Positions 5,734-6,792 of a DNA stretch of 6,792 nt are shown piece by piece (within the stretch, counting starts at the first letter, position 1; every line of letters begins with the position of its first letter). The stretch covers positions 1-6,792 of the forward strand of contig CAJGDH010000102.1 in the NCBI GenBank assembly GCA_904502145.1, written 5' to 3'. The position numbers and the translations under genes are program-made. A model generated the notes under the pieces. It had not been told where the DNA came from. It searched no databases and saw nothing but the letters and a program-made list of their open reading frames with translations. This DNA is from an uncultured Eubacterium sp. Lineage in GTDB: Bacteria; Bacillota; Clostridia; Lachnospirales; Lachnospiraceae.

Positions 5734-6792
5734 ATGATGAGTGTATGGGAAGTTCCCCTGCTGACCTTTCTCTTCCTTTACTGCCTGTGGATCTTCTGCC
5801 GGGGCAGGAAGAGGGAGAAGGCGGGCAAAGGGGCTTTCTGCATCCTCTACGGTCTCGTCACCCTCCTGATGTTTGCGGATGCTGCCTACAGTTCCTATTT
5901 CGGCAGATATGTTTCCGTCAATCAGCTCTACCAGCTGTCCAGCCTGCGGGAGATCGCCGGGGACGGCAACGTGATCGGCGCGGCGGTAAGCCCTCTGAGC
6001 ATCCTTGTGCTTGTGGATTATCCCCTCGCAATATGGTGGTTTTTCCGGTCGGTAAAAAAAGGGATAAGGCCGGGAGATCTCATCTGGAAACAGCTGGTCC
6101 GCCAGGGGAAAAGAAGGTGGCAGAGCTTCCTGAAACAGCACCTGAAGACGATCCGCAGGATCTGCCGGTGCCTGCTTTACGGAGCTGCCCTCTGGTGCTT
6201 CATCTATTACGGGTTCAATGTGACGGATGACCGATATGTACAGAAAATCAATCATATCGAATTTTTCACCTACCATACCAACGATATCCTGGTCAATGTG
6301 GGGGGAAGGCTTTCCCGGAGAAATGTGGATGAGGAAGAGATCCTTTCCCGGATGAAGACCCTGGTCCCGGCCTCGGAGGGAGACGACTGGAGAGGAGTGG
6401 CCAAAGGAATGAACCTGCTGCTGATCCAGGTGGAATCCCTCAATGATTTTGTCGTCGGCGCAGAGTATGCCGGGGAGGAGATCACTCCCTGCCTCAATGC
6501 CCTGATCAAAAATGATACCTTCTATTTTGACCGTTTTTATTCCACCACGGGTGTGGGAAATACCTGTGACGCGGAATTTGCCACCCTCAACAGCCTTTAT
6601 GCCAACGACGAAAGGGAGTGCTACCGGAGATATGTGGACAACACCTTTGACGGCCTGCCCTGGATGCTCCGCAGGGAAGGATATTCCACCATGGCCTTTC
6701 ACGGCTACATCAAGACCTTCTGGAACCGGGAGGAAGCCTACAAAAACCAGGGGATCCAGCACTTCTATTCCCAGGAAGAGCTGGACCTGACC
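5734..6792 (+). CDS. LTA synthase family protein (phosphoglycerol transferase, sulfatase fold), 3'-truncated
   Basis: Membrane enzyme of the LtaS/alkaline-phosphatase superfamily, which transfers glycerol phosphate from phosphatidylglycerol to build lipoteichoic-acid-type polymers outside the membrane. 353 codons are visible and the frame is open at the window end. Membrane helices lie at about residues 7-22, 34-50, 86-107 and 143-160. The catalytic domain starts near 228: LLLIQVESLNDF holds E234, equivalent to the S. aureus LtaS metal ligand E255; STTGVGNTCDAEFATLNSLY holds T277, the nucleophile equivalent to T300; FHGYIKTFWNREEAY holds W330 and R332, matching W354 and R356. Spacings agree with LtaS. 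The remaining metal ligands (the DH pair) would be beyond the edge. Start uncertain: GGAGGA (5714-5719) is 14 bases before ATG 5734, better spaced for CTG 5728; an in-frame TTG at 5671 is a further option. One canonical N-terminal helix seems absent. Confidence 0.92.
   Translation, partial: MMSVWEVPLLTFLFLYCLWIFCRGRKREKAGKGAFCILYGLVTLLMFADAAYSSYFGRYVSVNQLYQLSSLREIAGDGNVIGAAVSPLSILVLVDYPLAIWWFFRSVKKGIRPGDLIWKQLVRQGKRRWQSFLKQHLKTIRRICRCLLYGAALWCFIYYGFNVTDDRYVQKINHIEFFTYHTNDILVNVGGRLSRRNVDEEEILSRMKTLVPASEGDDWRGVAKGMNLLLIQVESLNDFVVGAEYAGEEITPCLNALIKNDTFYFDRFYSTTGVGNTCDAEFATLNSLYANDERECYRRYVDNTFDGLPWMLRREGYSTMAFHGYIKTFWNREEAYKNQGIQHFYSQEELDLT

Noticed and set aside
5664..6230. Plus-strand frame starting ATG 5664 (188 codons)
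   Set aside because: It overlaps the LTA synthase in another frame and its translation is Pro/Gly/Arg-rich without a domain. It is not the missing N-terminal helix, since its first residues are polar.
5692..6762. Long open frame on the minus strand (356 codons)
   Set aside because: It lies opposite the LTA synthase gene, whose + strand translation carries catalytic motifs with correct spacing. The antisense protein shows no recognisable domain, and GC-rich third positions commonly create such mirror frames.

Overview
The window looks like the chromosome of a monoderm member of the Bacillota, most likely class Clostridia and probably a GC-rich Lachnospiraceae-like gut or anaerobe lineage. This is inferred from the gene set (a Gram-positive type RND exporter, an NfeD/slipin pair and a lipoteichoic-acid-synthase-type enzyme), the strong GGAGG ribosome-binding sites, the AGG/CGG-rich arginine codons and the GC-rich third codon positions. 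No species can be named from the sequence alone. All genes are on the + strand and no mobile element, CRISPR array or RNA gene is visible.

Layout. (1) Positions 2-3271 hold the 3' part of a large RND-superfamily exporter; its start lies upstream of the window. Its visible N-terminal 190 residues are a long helical, coiled-coil insertion in the first periplasmic-type (here extracytoplasmic) porter domain, and it ends in a 66-residue acidic tail. (2) Only 24 bases later comes a TetR/AcrR-type regulator (3296-3925), probably co-transcribed and probably the controller of the exporter. (3) A good extended -10 promoter (3977-4004) then drives a second unit: a short NfeD-family membrane protein (4051-4536) and a stomatin/paraslipin SPFH protein (4575-5528), a conserved pair thought to organise membrane microdomains. 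(4) A strong hairpin (5561-5603) closes that unit. (5) After a leader with an imperfect 28-base palindrome (5620-5647), an LTA-synthase-family phosphoglycerol transferase begins at about 5734 and runs off the right edge.

Taken together this is an envelope-oriented neighbourhood: export with its regulator, membrane-domain scaffolding, and teichoic-acid-type polymer synthesis. Each gene belongs to a known family. The parts most worth a second look are the coiled-coil insertion in an RND pump of an organism that should lack an outer membrane, and the LTA synthase, whose N-terminus appears to lack the first transmembrane helix and whose start codon is unclear. I do not see a convincing undescribed multi-gene system here.
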